A model generated the notes under the pieces. That model searched no databases. It had not been told where the DNA came from and saw only the letters and a list, made by a program, of their open reading frames with translations. DNA of 33,771 nucleotides from Candidatus Electronema sp. (GTDB lineage Bacteria; Desulfobacterota; Desulfobulbia; Desulfobulbales; Desulfobulbaceae): the NCBI GenBank assembly GCA_026645415.1, contig JAPEVH010000079.1, forward strand, positions 1-33,771, read 5' to 3'. Shown in pieces: positions 17,382-26,123 of the stretch; position 1 is the stretch's first letter; every line of letters starts with the position of its first letter. The translations under genes were made by a program, and so were the position numbers.

Positions 17382-17432
17382 ATTCAAAAAATTTGACGCG
17401 AACAAAGTTTATTTGGTATAATTCAAAAAATT
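17382..17432 (+). promoter_or_regulatory. Sigma-70 promoter flanked by a 12-bp direct repeat
   Basis: TTGACG (17393-17398) and TATAAT (17417-17422) are 18 nt apart, directed at the hybrid kinase gene. ATTCAAAAAATT occurs twice, at 17382-17393 and 17421-17432, so it touches both the -35 and the -10 box. It could be a repressor or activator site pair. Confidence 0.65.
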
Positions 17433-17472
17433 ATACTCTTTATTTCCTTTCATCCAACCCAGCCGACAAAAA

Positions 17473-20400
17473 ATGCGCATCTTTCTTTCAGAACCGTGCA
17501 GCCATCTGAAACTCCGTGATCAGATTGTTTTTTTCGGTGCCTGTATTATGGCTGCGGTCCTGATTTTTTTGTACATTGTCTTTGTGGTGCTAGTCGATCA
17601 GCAACAGAAATATCTGGCTAAACAACAACTTGGCCAAGGCTTTGTCACATTAAGGCAAATGCTGCATCAGCAAGAGGAGCCGATATCTAGTAACAAGATT
17701 ACCCAAGAACTGCTCAATGAAGCTGCCTTGCAAAGTGGTGTGCGCATTCATGTTATTCTACCTGATCGTCATCTGACCACTGGTGGCGAGATGCCTTGTA
17801 CAATTGGTAATCTACCATCTTTTCTGCCCCTCCTAAAAAAGGAGCAAACGCATTGGTATGGCCAAGATATTCCCCATCCTGCTCGACTCATGGTTCAAGG
17901 AGCATGGCTGCCTTTAGCTGATGGGAAGCAAGCAGCTATTTTGCTTGGTGCAGAACGCGCTCCTTTTCCAAATAACTTGTTGTGGACGGCAATGATAGTT
18001 GTTTTTGCCCTTTCCCTCGCCATTTTTATTCCTATCGCGCACTTTTTTGTTCGCTATGCCGTCTCTCATCCTGTTGCCGAGCTGATTTCAGGCATGAACA
18101 AACTTGAAAATGAAGATTGGCAGCCCTTAACAGAACCGTGTAGAACAGCAGACTTTACTACCTTGGCAAGAACCTTTAATCGCATGGCAGGACTCCTTCG
18201 GCAACATGATCGACAGGTAAAAATTCTGACTGCGGTTGTGGAACAAAATCCAGCTGCTATCGTTATTACAGACCTTAAAGGACGAATCGGCTATGCCAAT
18301 GCAGAAGCAGAGCGGCTCACCGGTTACACCGCAGACGAACTTATTGGCCGAAAGACTAATATTTTTCAGTCTGGTCAAACCAATGAAGCAACCTATCAGC
18401 AACTCTGGCAGACGGTGTTAGCTGGAAAAGTTTGGAAAGGCGAGCTACTCAACCAAGCCAAAGATGGTTCTTTTCGTTGGGAGGCAATGGTTGTTGCCCC
18501 AGTCTTTTCTGGCAGCGAGGTAAGAAATTTTGTGTCTGTTAAAGAAGACATAACAGAGCGTAGAGAAGCAAGTGAATTACTGCACCGCTATGAGCAGATT
18601 ATTTCGGCTACGGATGATCTCATGGCCTTTGTAGACTGCAACCTCGTTTATCAGGCGGTAAATAGTGCCTACGGACAGGCTTTCAGAAAACCACGAACAA
18701 AAATTATCGGCAGCACAGTGGCTGCATTGCATGGCCAAGATTTTGAACGACTGGCGATGCAGGATAAACTGAAATCCTGTTTAGCCGGCGAAGAGATTCA
18801 TTATCAAGGTTGGTTTGATTTTCCTCCTGTCGGGAGACGGTATTTAAATGTATCCTACTATCCTTTTGCGGTTGAAGATGGTGTTGTTAACGGTATTGTT
18901 ATGAGTTCGCATGACATCACCTCCTTAAAGCTGCAAGAAGAACTGCTCCGAGAAAGTGAGCAGCGCTATCGCCAGACTTTTGCCAGTAATATGGCAGTGA
19001 AGCTGATCATAGATCCCGTAGATGGCAGGATAGTCGAGGCAAACCAAGCTGCTTGCCAATATTACGGCTATGATCTTCAGACGCTTGTCTCAATGCGAAT
19101 CAGCGACATTAATCAACTCTCTGATACGGAAGTACAGTCTGAGATAGCCCGCGCAGTTTCTACAAAACAACTTCATTTCCATTTTCGCCATCGTTTAGCA
19201 TCTGGTGAAGTGCGAGACGTAGAGGTGTATTCTGGGCCACTGCGCAGTGGTGGGCGGACATTGCTCTACTCGATCATCCATGATATAACTGATAGAAGGG
19301 AGGCTGAAGCAGCTTTGCGGGAAAGTAATGAGCGACTCGATTTGGCGATCAAAGGTGCCGGCCTTGGGACATGGGATTGGAATGTAGCCACTGGCGAAGT
19401 AATTTTCAATGAACGTTGGGCAGAAATCTTGGGCTGGCAACTAGAGGAGATTAAGCCGCATGTTGAAACATGGAAGAACGCGCTTCATCCTTTGGATAAA
19501 GGACAGATTCTACAGCAGATGGAGCGACATCTGCAAGGAGATACACCTTTCTTTACGGCAGAACAACGACTCCAACATAAATCTGGTGCATGGATATGGA
19601 CTTTGGGAGCGGGCCGAGTTTTTCAGCGAGATAGCGAAGGTAAGGCACTGCGTGCTGCCGGTATACTCCTTGATATCAATGCGCGGAAACAGGCTGAAGA
19701 GCAGCTCCGCACTGCAAAAGAACAAGCAGAGACAGCCAATCAGGCCAAATCTGCTTTTCTTGCCAACATGAGTCATGAGCTGCGCACGCCGCTGAATACG
19801 GTCTTGGGGTATGCGCAAATTCTTACAAGCGATACTCGTCTCAATGAAAAGCAACTCAAGAATATCAATGCCATTCACAAGGCGGGCGAGCATTTGTTGA
19901 TCTTGATCAACGATATTCTTGATCTCTCTCGAATGGAGACAGGTAGAATGGAACTCAGTCTGCGTGAGTTCCGGTTACCTTCTTTTTTAGATGGAATTGC
20001 AGAAATTATTAAAGAAAAAGCTCAGAATAAACAGATCAATTTTATCTACGAATCAGATCTTAGCTTACCAAAAATTATTGAGGCTGATGAACTACGGTTA
20101 CGACAGATTATTTTGAACCTACTTTCTAATGCCGTGCAATTTACTCATATTGGCTGGTGTGCGCTCAAGGTTCGTGCTGAAGCAAAAGACAGGGATCGAA
20201 CTGTACTCACAATACATGTTGAAGATAGTGGTCTTGGGATTTGTCCAGAAGTACAACAGAATCTGTTTACACCGTTTCGGCAAAAAGACAGCCATCTTCG
20301 GCATACTGAAGGGAGCGGCCTAGGATTAGCTATCAGCTATACCTTAGTTCATCTGATGGGCGGGGAATTGCAAGTGCTTAGTCCACTCGATAGCAATCCA

Positions 20401-21108
20401 CAACCTAGTTTAGGGCCAGGATCTCGCTTCTCCTTTAGCATAGAGGCGCGTGTTCTCAGTAGTCCAACAGATATTTCCCCAAGCCTTGGCTGTGGTAAAA
20501 CTATACTGATCATGGACGATAATGCTGCTTGCCGAGCTGTGTTGCGTAATATTTTGGAAACTGCTGGTTTTCAGATTCGTGAACTAGAAGATCGCAGCCG
20601 CTTGGCAGAAACTTGTACGCAAGCTCGACCTGATGCTGTATTGCTTGATTTTCGTCAAACAGACAGCGATAATGAATCATTAACCAAAACGTTACAAGAA
20701 CAACCTGCACTCCGAGATATACCTGTCATCGCTCTGACAGCAGAAGAGGATGCAGCACGAGGTCGAGAAAAGGAACATTTTGCTGCTTGCGTTATCCGCC
20801 CTTTTTCTTCAGCCGACCTCTTGACTGTTATCAGCAGGCAGCTTGCTGTTCCTTCACCTCAATCGGAAGGAACTTGGTTAGATAGCATTCCTGCTCCTTG
20901 GCCCAGCGCGGAAGAACGAATGGAACTCGCTGAATTAGCTCGGACTGGTAATATTGCAGGGCTTTCCCGAAAGTGTGCTTGGCTCACTGAAACTGATTCT
21001 GGCAAATACAAAGCCTTTGCCGCTCGATTGGAGGAGCTTGTTGATAATTTTCAGCTCAAACTGATCGTTAGTCTGGCCCAACATGATATGATTGGCAAAC
21101 CTTCATGA
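17473..21108 (+). CDS. Membrane-bound PAS hybrid sensor histidine kinase
   Basis: This 1211-residue sensor has two membrane helices (about 20-42 and 168-192) framing a periplasmic region of about 125 residues, then a HAMP-like segment and four PAS/PAC modules (starting about 250, 375, 500 and 620). A HisKA domain follows with H768 in SHELRTPLN, then an HATPase domain with the N box NLLSNAV near 881 and the G boxes. A receiver domain has D1059 in AVLLDFRQ, and a helical tail ends the protein. The receiver's conserved Lys is replaced by R1109 (VIRPF). The signal is unknown. No strong ribosome site precedes the ATG. It overlaps the next kinase by four bases, so the two probably form one pathway. 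Confidence 0.93.
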   Translation: MRIFLSEPCSHLKLRDQIVFFGACIMAAVLIFLYIVFVVLVDQQQKYLAKQQLGQGFVTLRQMLHQQEEPISSNKITQELLNEAALQSGVRIHVILPDRHLTTGGEMPCTIGNLPSFLPLLKKEQTHWYGQDIPHPARLMVQGAWLPLADGKQAAILLGAERAPFPNNLLWTAMIVVFALSLAIFIPIAHFFVRYAVSHPVAELISGMNKLENEDWQPLTEPCRTADFTTLARTFNRMAGLLRQHDRQVKILTAVVEQNPAAIVITDLKGRIGYANAEAERLTGYTADELIGRKTNIFQSGQTNEATYQQLWQTVLAGKVWKGELLNQAKDGSFRWEAMVVAPVFSGSEVRNFVSVKEDITERREASELLHRYEQIISATDDLMAFVDCNLVYQAVNSAYGQAFRKPRTKIIGSTVAALHGQDFERLAMQDKLKSCLAGEEIHYQGWFDFPPVGRRYLNVSYYPFAVEDGVVNGIVMSSHDITSLKLQEELLRESEQRYRQTFASNMAVKLIIDPVDGRIVEANQAACQYYGYDLQTLVSMRISDINQLSDTEVQSEIARAVSTKQLHFHFRHRLASGEVRDVEVYSGPLRSGGRTLLYSIIHDITDRREAEAALRESNERLDLAIKGAGLGTWDWNVATGEVIFNERWAEILGWQLEEIKPHVETWKNALHPLDKGQILQQMERHLQGDTPFFTAEQRLQHKSGAWIWTLGAGRVFQRDSEGKALRAAGILLDINARKQAEEQLRTAKEQAETANQAKSAFLANMSHELRTPLNTVLGYAQILTSDTRLNEKQLKNINAIHKAGEHLLILINDILDLSRMETGRMELSLREFRLPSFLDGIAEIIKEKAQNKQINFIYESDLSLPKIIEADELRLRQIILNLLSNAVQFTHIGWCALKVRAEAKDRDRTVLTIHVEDSGLGICPEVQQNLFTPFRQKDSHLRHTEGSGLGLAISYTLVHLMGGELQVLSPLDSNPQPSLGPGSRFSFSIEARVLSSPTDISPSLGCGKTILIMDDNAACRAVLRNILETAGFQIRELEDRSRLAETCTQARPDAVLLDFRQTDSDNESLTKTLQEQPALRDIPVIALTAEEDAARGREKEHFAACVIRPFSSADLLTVISRQLAVPSPQSEGTWLDSIPAPWPSAEERMELAELARTGNIAGLSRKCAWLTETDSGKYKAFAARLEELVDNFQLKLIVSLAQHDMIGKPS

Positions 21109-23405
21109 ATTCCCGCACAAATAATGTCATTCTGATTGTCGATGATCAGCCCGCCAGCCTAAGAATTCTCCTTTCTTTCCTTCAAGATCAGCAGTTTGAA
21201 CTTCGGGTGCTGCAAAGCGGCAGCCAAGCAGTGGAGGTAGTACGAGAAATACGGCCCGATATTATCCTGTTGGATGTTATTATGCCGGAGATGGATGGTT
21301 TTGAGACCTGCCGACAGATCAAAAAAGACAGAGAGCTGATTGATATTCCTGTTATTTTCATGACTGCATTGCAGAGTGTTGAGGATAAAATTGCTGGTTT
21401 TGCAGCAGGTGGTGTAGACTATATTACCAAACCATTTCAGCAGGCTGAAGTACTCGCAAGAGTCAGTACCCATCTCAGCTTAAAAAAGACTCGCGAAGGA
21501 CTGCGCTATCAGAAGAGTATGCTTGAATCTCTCCTGAATTCAATTCAGGATCCAATTTATTTCAAAGATCTACACAATCATTATTTGGGCTGCAATCGCG
21601 CCTTTGAGAATTTTTCCGGTAAAAAAGAACTGGAGATTTTGGGTAAAACCGATGAGGCCGTGCTGCCGTCAGAAATAGCAAGCTCATTTTGTCGGGCGGA
21701 TCAGGAGATGTTAACTGTCTGCACGACCAGTCGCACTGAGGAAACTGTAGCGCGTCCAGATGGAAGAGTAGAGATTTTTGATGTTTTAAAAACACCTTAT
21801 ATTGGCCCAGACGGTAATCTGCTCGGGTTAATCGGTATCTGCCGCAATATTAATGAATTAAAGCAGGCAGAACGTCAAGCGGCAGAAGAACGAGAACGAC
21901 TACGAGTTACGCTCCACTCGATTGGCGATGGCGTGATTGCCACAGATGTCTACGGCAAGATTACCAGTCTCAATAAAGTTGCGGAACAGCTTACTGGCTG
22001 GCTCAATGATGAAGCAATCGGGCTACCATCAACTACTATTTTTCATATTGTTGATGAAAACAGCAATGAGCCATGCACGGATCCAGTACAGCAGGTCTTA
22101 GCACTTGGTATCATGACGGATATAAAGAACGGTTCTCTTCTCGTTTGTCGAGACGGAAGCCGACGTAGTATTGCAGATAGCTGTGCTCCAATCCGTAGCC
22201 GTGAGGAAAGGATCATTGGCACGGTGATCGTTTTTCGTGATGTAACGCATGAAAAGGAAAGAATCAAGGAGCTGATTAAGATTAAAGAATTGGAGTCAGT
22301 CAGTCTTTTGGCAAGAGGAATAGCCCATGACTTCAACAATATTCTTTTAGCTATTCTTGGAAATATAGAGCTAGCTGCGCAAACCGTTGCTGATGATCCC
22401 CAGACGACAGCTCTGTTAGTCAGTGCCCAGAAGGCAGTAGATCGCGCGAGCAAATTAGTTGATCAGTTAGCAATTTTTACTAAAGGTGGAGAGCCAGTAA
22501 AAGAGCTTATTACACTCCCTGAACTGATTCAAGAATCAGCAGATATTATTCTGCATGGCTCACAAATCATCTGCAAGTATGAGTTTGCCGATGACCTGTG
22601 GCCGATTAAGGCCGACAGTAGCCAAATCAGTCAGGTTATTCAGAACATTATTGTCAACGCTAAACATGCCATGCCTAACGGTGGAAACATCATGATTCGT
22701 TGCAATAATGTTAGAATCAGCTCTGTTAGTTCATCACAGCCGAGTCTTCATGAGGGCTGTTTTGCTTGTATCTCTATCGAAGACAGTGGCACAGGTATCA
22801 GCCCAGAAATTATTGACAAGATTTTTGATCTTCATTTCACCACGAAACCAGATGGTAATGGTCTTGGTTTGGTCATCTGTCAGCTCGTTATTAAGCGACA
22901 TCAGGGCTGTATAACGGTGCAGTCTGAGCTGGACAAAGGTTCTGTTTTTACCGTATATCTTCCTGTCACGCAGAGCCTTATTTCACCTTGCCCCCAGCCT
23001 CTTCTTCCTCAGAATGAAGCGCGGCAACGACAGACGGCCCGAATTATCGTAATGGATGATGATCAAATGTTGCGAGATCTTGCCAAAGCTCAACTGCGCT
23101 CTCTTGGTCATGAGGCATTTTTAGCAGTAGATGGAGAAGAGGCTATCCGTCTCTACCACGAACTCCAAGAAAGCGGTAGTCCTGCGGATTTGGTGATTAT
23201 GGATCTAACTATCCCAGGAGGGATGGGTGGGCAAGAAGCTGCCAAAAAAATTCTTTTATTTGATCCAGAAGCACGCTTAATCGTTGCTAGTGGCTATTCC
23301 GACGACCCTGTTTTGGCGGATTATAAAAAATATGGTTTTCAAGCGGCTATAGCCAAACCTTTCAGTTTGGCAGAACTCCGTCAAGCAATTACCACTGTTT
23401 TGTAG
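21105..23405 (+). CDS. Soluble hybrid kinase, receiver-PAS-PAS-HisKA-HATPase-receiver
   Basis: This 766-residue cytoplasmic protein starts with a receiver (D57 in PDIILLDVIMPEMDG, Lys in YITKPF), then PAS domains starting at about 140 and 265. A HisKA domain has H408 in GIAHDFNNILLAI, as in NtrB-like kinases. The ATPase domain (NIIVNAKHAM, then DGNGLGLVI) and a second receiver (D700 in LVIMDLTIPGG, IAKPF) complete it. No DNA-binding output domain is present. Its start overlaps the upstream kinase stop by ATGA. The N-terminal receiver may accept phosphate from the membrane kinase, and the C-terminal one may pass it on through a phosphotransfer protein encoded elsewhere. Confidence 0.93.
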   Translation: MNSRTNNVILIVDDQPASLRILLSFLQDQQFELRVLQSGSQAVEVVREIRPDIILLDVIMPEMDGFETCRQIKKDRELIDIPVIFMTALQSVEDKIAGFAAGGVDYITKPFQQAEVLARVSTHLSLKKTREGLRYQKSMLESLLNSIQDPIYFKDLHNHYLGCNRAFENFSGKKELEILGKTDEAVLPSEIASSFCRADQEMLTVCTTSRTEETVARPDGRVEIFDVLKTPYIGPDGNLLGLIGICRNINELKQAERQAAEERERLRVTLHSIGDGVIATDVYGKITSLNKVAEQLTGWLNDEAIGLPSTTIFHIVDENSNEPCTDPVQQVLALGIMTDIKNGSLLVCRDGSRRSIADSCAPIRSREERIIGTVIVFRDVTHEKERIKELIKIKELESVSLLARGIAHDFNNILLAILGNIELAAQTVADDPQTTALLVSAQKAVDRASKLVDQLAIFTKGGEPVKELITLPELIQESADIILHGSQIICKYEFADDLWPIKADSSQISQVIQNIIVNAKHAMPNGGNIMIRCNNVRISSVSSSQPSLHEGCFACISIEDSGTGISPEIIDKIFDLHFTTKPDGNGLGLVICQLVIKRHQGCITVQSELDKGSVFTVYLPVTQSLISPCPQPLLPQNEARQRQTARIIVMDDDQMLRDLAKAQLRSLGHEAFLAVDGEEAIRLYHELQESGSPADLVIMDLTIPGGMGGQEAAKKILLFDPEARLIVASGYSDDPVLADYKKYGFQAAIAKPFSLAELRQAITTVL

Positions 23406-23409
23406 GTAG

Positions 23410-23430
23410 AGCGGCATAGCTTCTGCCGCT
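23410..23430 (+). terminator. Hairpin directly after the kinase operon
   Basis: AGCGGCA (23410-23416) and TGCCGCT (23424-23430) form a perfect 7-bp stem five bases after the stop codon. No T run follows, so it is only a candidate terminator or mRNA end stabiliser. Confidence 0.4.
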
Positions 23431-23473
23431 GTCTGCATGTGGATTCATCTGCAAAAAAATAACCGGACACTAC

Positions 23474-23535
23474 TGCTGATTCGCTCCCAAGCTCGAAACA
23501 ACGGCCAGCTCCTTTGTGGTATATTATCATACAGG
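23474..23535. repeat. Dispersed intergenic repeat, copy 2
   Basis: This is the second copy of the repeat at 54-115, in the same orientation. It lies in the gap between the convergent kinase operon and ATPase operon. The minus-strand frame reads YDNIPQRSWPLFRAWERIS and then hits a stop soon after. Outside the 62-bp block the two copies do not match. Confidence 0.75.
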
Positions 23536-23568
23536 ACGCAATACTTATAGCAGCAAAAGGGACGAGGC

Positions 23569-23594
23569 ACACGGCTCGATTGAGAAAGCCGTGT
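23569..23594 (-). terminator. Hairpin after the ferredoxin-ATPase operon
   Basis: ACACGGCT (23569-23576) and AGCCGTGT (23587-23594) form a perfect 8-bp stem with a 10-nt loop, 19 nt beyond the stop of the minus-strand operon. On that strand it is followed by a short CCTTTTG, a weak U tract. Confidence 0.45.
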
Positions 23595-23612
23595 ACGTTC
23601 GGAACGAGGAAG

Positions 23613-24497
23613 TTAATCCAGTATATCTGCCAGCGCAGTGCTCAAGTCTTTGATAGCAAGGGATGAAGGCGCGTCCGGGTACATGACCACGCCAAGTCCG
23701 CCTTGAGCCAAGGATTGCGGTAACAAGGGATCATAGGGAATTTCCGCCAATAGAGGTAGCGATTCTTCCTCCAACCAAGCCAGCAGCCGATTCCGTGACG
23801 GCCCGTGCATGTCCGCCCGATTGAGAGCAACACCAGCCGGGATACGGAAACCGCGCAGCACTTTAACAATCCGCTGCAAATCACTGAGTGCGGAAGGCGT
23901 TGGTTCGGTCACCAACACTGCGTAATCTGCGCCCTTGAGAGCAGCGATCACTGGGCAGCCAATGCCAGGCGGGCCGTCCGTGAGGAGCAGATCGCTTCGG
24001 GTTAAAGCAGCTTCCTGCCGGGCTTGCTTCTTGACCATATCCACTAGACGGCCTGAGCTAGATTCACCAATGCCTAGTTCGCCTGCCACCACCCGCACCG
24101 AGCCAGAGTGTACCATATTGATCTTGCCATTTTCCACCGGCTGCACAGTAATAGCTCCGGTCGGACAGACTATGGCACAGGCCCCGCAGCCTTCGCAGGA
24201 ATAGCTGACCAGTACTGGCTCATCCTTACCAATAATCGAGCCGAACTTGCACACATCGCGGCAGGCCATGCAGCGACTGCACTTGTCATAATCAATAACC
24301 GCCTTGTCAGAAGCCTGAATACCAAAGCTGCGGTCAAACTCCGCCCCAAGAACAAGATGCAGATTAGGTGCATCTACGTCAGTGTCTGTCAAAACCAGCC
24401 GCCGTTTACCGTTCTCGGCCAGCAGATGGCTAAGTGCAGCGGTCAGAGAGGATTTACCAACCCCTCCTTTGCCACTTAAAATAACGATCTCCTTCAT
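23613..24497 (-). CDS. MinD-type P-loop ATPase with inserted ferredoxin domain (second of pair)
   Basis: This 294-residue protein has the deviant Walker A GKGGVGKSS near residue 9 and DTDVDAPNLH. An inserted 2[4Fe-4S] ferredoxin domain (about 70-120) has CSRCMACRDVC and CEGCGACAIVC, and DGPPGIGCPV lies near 175. The family is the MinD superfamily ATPase with inserted ferredoxin (COG1149), common in anaerobes and implicated in metal-cofactor assembly. Its ATG overlaps the stop of the paralogous ATPase gene by four bases. Together with the ORP-like protein it resembles the orp operon of Desulfovibrio. Confidence 0.93.
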   Translation of the reverse strand: MKEIVILSGKGGVGKSSLTAALSHLLAENGKRRLVLTDTDVDAPNLHLVLGAEFDRSFGIQASDKAVIDYDKCSRCMACRDVCKFGSIIGKDEPVLVSYSCEGCGACAIVCPTGAITVQPVENGKINMVHSGSVRVVAGELGIGESSSGRLVDMVKKQARQEAALTRSDLLLTDGPPGIGCPVIAALKGADYAVLVTEPTPSALSDLQRIVKVLRGFRIPAGVALNRADMHGPSRNRLLAWLEEESLPLLAEIPYDPLLPQSLAQGGLGVVMYPDAPSSLAIKDLSTALADILD

Positions 24498-25444
24498 ACC
24501 TTTTTCTCCTTGCCAAGATAGGCAGCGGCAATGCGCTTTGCCATTGCTATAAAGGCTAGTGCGGCTGCCGATTCTGGGCTGGAGCGTACTACTGGTATTC
24601 CATCTACATAGCTGGCCAGCAGTTCCTTGTCTAAGTTGATTCTATCTGTCACTGTGGTACTGTGTGCGGCCGTAACTTTGTCAATGTCTTCCATCCGGCC
24701 CGGCAGATCCGCCCGGTTAAGCACCACGCTGCGGCTGACTTGGAACATGTCGAGCAAAGAAAGCATCAGGTCAAGATCATGCGCACCCAGCGGGGTCGGC
24801 TCTGTTACAGCTAAGACATGCACTGCACCTTTGAGTGCACCAATAACATTACAGTGGGTGCCGGGCGAGGTGTCCACGAGAATGACATCAAACTGTTCTG
24901 CTTCAGCAAAAGCCCGCTCCTTGACTGCTGCTACTACGTGCGCGCTTTCTGCCAAGCCCGGATGAAGCGCGCCAGTGTAGAGAGTCAAATTTCCCTGTAC
25001 GCTTTTATAGGTAGTGCCCACTGAGTGGCTGCCTCGGCTAATCGCACCCTCTGCTGGGCAGACAAGAAAACAAGCCTCGCAGCCATTGCATTCGCCCATC
25101 AGAGTAATTTTTTTTGCTTTGGCGCGGAAGAGGCTGTTCATCCGACAGACTTTGACGCACTGTTGACAGTCTGTACAGTGCTCTTGGTTGAAGATCGGCA
25201 GGGTACTGGCAGCATCAATAGGATTCTCTAAGGGCCGACTGAGAAGGATGTGACCGTTAGGCGCATCCACGTCCGCATCAACTAGAGCGGTTCGCCAGCC
25301 TTGCGCAGCCAAGGCAGCGGCAAGATTAGCCGCCACCGTGGTTTTGCCGACTCCGCCCTTGCCACCGGTGATACCGATCACTGGCACGGCTAATGGTTGC
25401 TGATGAAAGGCACGGATCACCTCTGGATGGAGAGCCACACCCAT
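24494..25444 (-). CDS. MinD-type P-loop ATPase with inserted ferredoxin domain (first of pair)
   Basis: From ATG 25444 the protein has 316 residues, with Walker A GGKGGVGKTT near 25-34, DADVDAPNGH, a ferredoxin insert with CTDCQQCVKVC and CNGCEACFLVC, and DTSPGTHCNV. It is a paralogue of the next ATPase; the two probably act as a heteropair that binds Fe-S clusters and hydrolyses ATP. I rejected the in-frame start at 25486, since its extra residues come from the Gly-rich tail of the upstream gene. ATG 25444 overlaps that gene's stop by one base (TAATG). Confidence 0.93.
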   Translation of the reverse strand: MGVALHPEVIRAFHQQPLAVPVIGITGGKGGVGKTTVAANLAAALAAQGWRTALVDADVDAPNGHILLSRPLENPIDAASTLPIFNQEHCTDCQQCVKVCRMNSLFRAKAKKITLMGECNGCEACFLVCPAEGAISRGSHSVGTTYKSVQGNLTLYTGALHPGLAESAHVVAAVKERAFAEAEQFDVILVDTSPGTHCNVIGALKGAVHVLAVTEPTPLGAHDLDLMLSLLDMFQVSRSVVLNRADLPGRMEDIDKVTAAHSTTVTDRINLDKELLASYVDGIPVVRSSPESAAALAFIAMAKRIAAAYLGKEKKV

Positions 25445-25902
25445 TACCGCTGCCCTCCACCTTGACCACGGCCACCGCCACCACATCTGCCACAGCCGCC
25501 TTGACCGCGTCCGCCGCCCATACCTTGACCTCCAGTAGCTTGCGCTTGCGGATTAACAGGCTCTGCGCTCGGAGCAGCTCCGTATTTTCCCGCCTGGAAC
25601 TGGTCCAAGGCTTCGTTGACTGTGCAGCTCGCTAATCCTTCGTACATGGCAATGTCTGCCGCTGCCAGCGCGGCTTGGGCTTTTGGCCCTAATTTGCCGG
25701 TCAGCACTGCGTCAACGCCGTGGTCTGCCATGAGCTGTGCAGCAGCAATTCCTGCGCCGTGGCCTGCATTAACTGAGGGATTAGCAATCGCCTCGCTTGC
25801 GCTGGTCTCCGTGTTAATCAATACGAACCACGGCGCACGACCAAAGGCACTGTCAGTTGTGGCGGACAAATTATTTCCTGCTGCGGTGATGCAAAGTTTC
25901 AT
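25444..25902 (-). CDS. NifX/NafY-family protein, ORP-like, with Gly/Cys-rich tail
   Basis: This 152-residue protein has one dinitrogenase FeMo-cofactor biosynthesis domain (about 1-110: MKLCITAAGNNLSATTDSAF, GKLGPKAQAALAAADI, MYEGLASCTVNEALDQF). A tail of Gly, Arg and Gln follows with two cysteines (GGCGRCGGGG). This family binds Mo- or Fe-containing cofactors; the Desulfovibrio orange protein (ORP) is a member. AGGAGG lies before the ATG. It leads an operon with two ferredoxin-MinD ATPases, the same association seen for ORP. The tail may be a metal-binding or flexible docking segment; this is inference. Confidence 0.9.
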   Translation of the reverse strand: MKLCITAAGNNLSATTDSAFGRAPWFVLINTETSASEAIANPSVNAGHGAGIAAAQLMADHGVDAVLTGKLGPKAQAALAAADIAMYEGLASCTVNEALDQFQAGKYGAAPSAEPVNPQAQATGGQGMGGGRGQGGCGRCGGGGRGQGGGQR

Positions 25903-25933
25903 GATGTAGCCTCCTTTATGAGGGGTTTTATTT

Positions 25934-25975
25934 TGTGCTTATGCACACAGTAAGCAAGAAAAACTAAACTGTCAA
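25934..25975 (-). promoter_or_regulatory. Promoter and operator-like palindrome of the ORP-like operon
   Basis: On the minus strand TTGACA (25970-25975), 17 nt and TACTGT (25947-25952) form a good sigma-70 promoter. TGTGC-TTAT-GCACA (25934-25947) is a palindrome overlapping the predicted start of transcription, a position where a repressor would act. I see no sigma-54 type -24/-12 pair. Confidence 0.6.
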
Positions 25976-26123
25976 GCAAGGGCAAACAATTTTTCTAGTA
26001 AGCTGATTGAGAAGAACAAGTACTTGGTTACTTGCAGCGGCACGGAAAAGAGATTACGATCAGGCGGACGAAATAAAATCTCTAAAATATTGGTTACGGT
26101 AGGATCATCCAAGGACGGCTTCT

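Noticed and set aside
25445..25486. Longer start for the first ferredoxin-ATPase
   Set aside because: It would translate the Gly-rich tail of the upstream gene in another frame; ATG 25444 is coupled to that gene's stop.
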